NCBI GenBank assembly: GCA_937989795.1
Contig: CALKBB010000163.1
Coordinates: 1 to 9,108, forward strand
Length of the DNA: 9,108 nt
Reading direction: 5' to 3'
Source of the DNA: an uncultured Collinsella sp.
GTDB lineage: Bacteria; Actinomycetota; Coriobacteriia; Coriobacteriales; Coriobacteriaceae
Position 1 is the stretch's first letter; every line of letters starts with the position of its first letter. Both the position numbers and the translations under genes were made by a program. Shown here piece after piece: positions 8,111 through 9,108 of the stretch. The notes under the pieces are model-generated. The model saw only the letters and a list, made by a program, of their open reading frames with translations, was not told the origin of the DNA and did not search any database.

Positions 8111-8584
8111 ATGAATGCCCCCAACGCGCTCCAAAACATCCGCTCAAAACACCCCGTTGCATATGTGGTTCTCTATCTCTTTGTCGGCTGGGCATTGCTG
8201 GTTGTCATCACCCATGCCATAGCTTTTGGAGCAGAACTGCTGATAGCCAGCTCGGACCAGCCCGTCGTCAAATGGGAGACGACCGATGAGTGCACCGACG
8301 AAACCCGAACCGTCTACTACAACAGCCCGTCCCTCTATCAAGAGTTCAAGGTCAAGATAAAGGACTTCAAGATTGTCGATGCCGAGCTAGGCGTTTATTT
8401 GGCAATCGGAGCAACCATTAACGCCGAGCAAGTCGAGTACACGGACAGCCATGCGACGTATCGTATCGACCTCAGCATCCTAGGCCGACCGTCACGCACC
8501 TGTCTGCTCAAATGCGACATACGCGGCACCACACTACACATGTCCGAAATACAGATGCGCCCGGACAAGGGGTCCTCTTCTTGA
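8111..8584 (+). CDS. Small membrane-anchored protein of unknown function
   Basis: A 157-residue product I do not recognise. Seen: a short cytoplasmic N-terminus, one hydrophobic segment at about 17-47, then a polar domain of about 110 residues with alternating beta-like segments, two pairs of closely spaced charged stretches, and Cys at 61, 131 and 135. The first residues of the segment could also act as an uncleaved signal anchor. The start is supported by GGAGG 6-7 nt ahead of the ATG and by a TATAAT upstream. The gene points against its neighbours and sits between dnaX and ybaB, which are usually adjacent. Its GC content is visibly lower than the flanks (one 60-base line, 8341-8400, is about 42% GC), consistent with a recent insertion. 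Its stop is 21 bp from the convergent dnaX stop. Confidence 0.8.
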   Translation: MNAPNALQNIRSKHPVAYVVLYLFVGWALLVVITHAIAFGAELLIASSDQPVVKWETTDECTDETRTVYYNSPSLYQEFKVKIKDFKIVDAELGVYLAIGATINAEQVEYTDSHATYRIDLSILGRPSRTCLLKCDIRGTTLHMSEIQMRPDKGSSS

Positions 8585-8605
8585 GCAGTATACCCGCCTG
8601 CGCAG

Positions 8606-9108
8606 CTACTCCACCGGCTTGAAGATGGTGGCCTGGCCAAAGACGCTGCGGATGAGGGCCTTGGCCTCGTCCTCGGTCTGCGGGATGCTCGGGGCTGCGC
8701 CCTGATGGCCGAAGGGGCTGCCAGCACCGGGATTGGATTCCCAGGGAGCGGCGGGGACGTCGTCGTTTGCAGAGGCTGCGGGTGCCACAGCAGCGGCCTT
8801 GGTCGCGGACGCCGCACCCGGCACGTCGAACGGGGGCAGATCGTCCCCGCCGGCATCGGCAGCAAAACCACCGACCATAGCATCGTCGTAGGGCACCTGC
8901 TCGGATTCCCATGGCGCAGCCTGCGCAGGCGGCTGAGCCATGGGGACGGACGCGCGCTCGGGCGCTCGGGGCGCGGGCTCGGTCGGGAGCTTGCCCGTGG
9001 CAGGAGCACCGGCAGGGTTGTCGGAGCGCAGCCAAGGGGCCTTGGCCAGGTCGGATGACTTGGGCGCAGGCGCGGCAGCGGACTTGGGCGCGGGGATCGG
9101 AGCAGCCG
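8606..9108 (-). CDS. dnaX: DNA polymerase III subunit gamma/tau, C-terminal 166 residues (partial)
   Basis: An open frame that runs off the right edge and ends at the TAG at 8606-8608. DnaX is the clamp-loader ATPase; its ATPase core is not in view. What is seen is a long Pro/Ala-rich disordered tail followed by a short terminal helix region, DEAKALIRSVFGQATIFKPVE at the very end. A final FG-containing segment of this type closes many Gram-positive DnaX proteins. The assignment rests on this ending and on position ahead of ybaB-recR, not on catalytic motifs, so another Pro/Ala-rich protein cannot be excluded. The tail carries three APW motifs and an acidic DDLPPFD patch. Confidence 0.72.
   Translation of the reverse strand, partial: AAPIPAPKSAAAPAPKSSDLAKAPWLRSDNPAGAPATGKLPTEPAPRAPERASVPMAQPPAQAAPWESEQVPYDDAMVGGFAADAGGDDLPPFDVPGAASATKAAAVAPAASANDDVPAAPWESNPGAGSPFGHQGAAPSIPQTEDEAKALIRSVFGQATIFKPVE

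Noticed and set aside
8585..8605. A shared terminator between the convergent small gene and dnaX
   Set aside because: The 21-bp gap has only a short CTGCGCAG palindrome and no T run on either strand.

Overview
The window looks like chromosomal DNA from a high-GC, anaerobic, gut-type actinobacterium of the class Coriobacteriia, probably Collinsella or a close relative. The basis is a single-chain pyruvate:ferredoxin oxidoreductase of the anaerobic type, GC-rich codon use, and a dnaX-ybaB-recR block with a long Pro/Ala-rich DnaX tail. The genus is an inference from gene style; no 16S or marker search was possible.

Layout. Positions 1-2450 (minus strand) hold the first 816 codons of nifJ, which runs off the left edge. 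Upstream of it (2451-2910) is a gene-free stretch with a possible nifJ promoter, two operator-like palindromes, a possible leader of about 275 nt, and a perfect 34-bp inverted repeat (2811-2900). Positions 2912-6597 (minus strand) hold a tightly coupled three-gene operon: a one-pass membrane protein with an extracytoplasmic Ser/Gly linker and Cys-containing domain, a Ser/Thr protein kinase with four C-terminal membrane segments, and an FHA-domain protein. The first and second genes overlap by ATGA, and the second and third are 3 nt apart. A strong terminator-like hairpin lies only a few bases before the operon's first ribosome binding site. Positions 6841-7771 (minus strand) hold recR and ybaB. 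After a 339-bp divergent control region comes a plus-strand gene for a small unknown membrane-anchored protein (8111-8584). The 3' end of dnaX (minus strand) closes the window at 8606-9108.

How the genes relate. nifJ is central anaerobic carbon metabolism. dnaX, ybaB and recR are the conserved replication/repair block, here split by one opposite-strand gene of lower GC. The kinase operon is the least familiar part. An extracytoplasmic protein, a membrane kinase and a phosphothreonine reader, made as one coupled unit with a possible attenuator and paired palindromes in front, look like a self-contained phosphosignalling module whose signal and target I cannot name.
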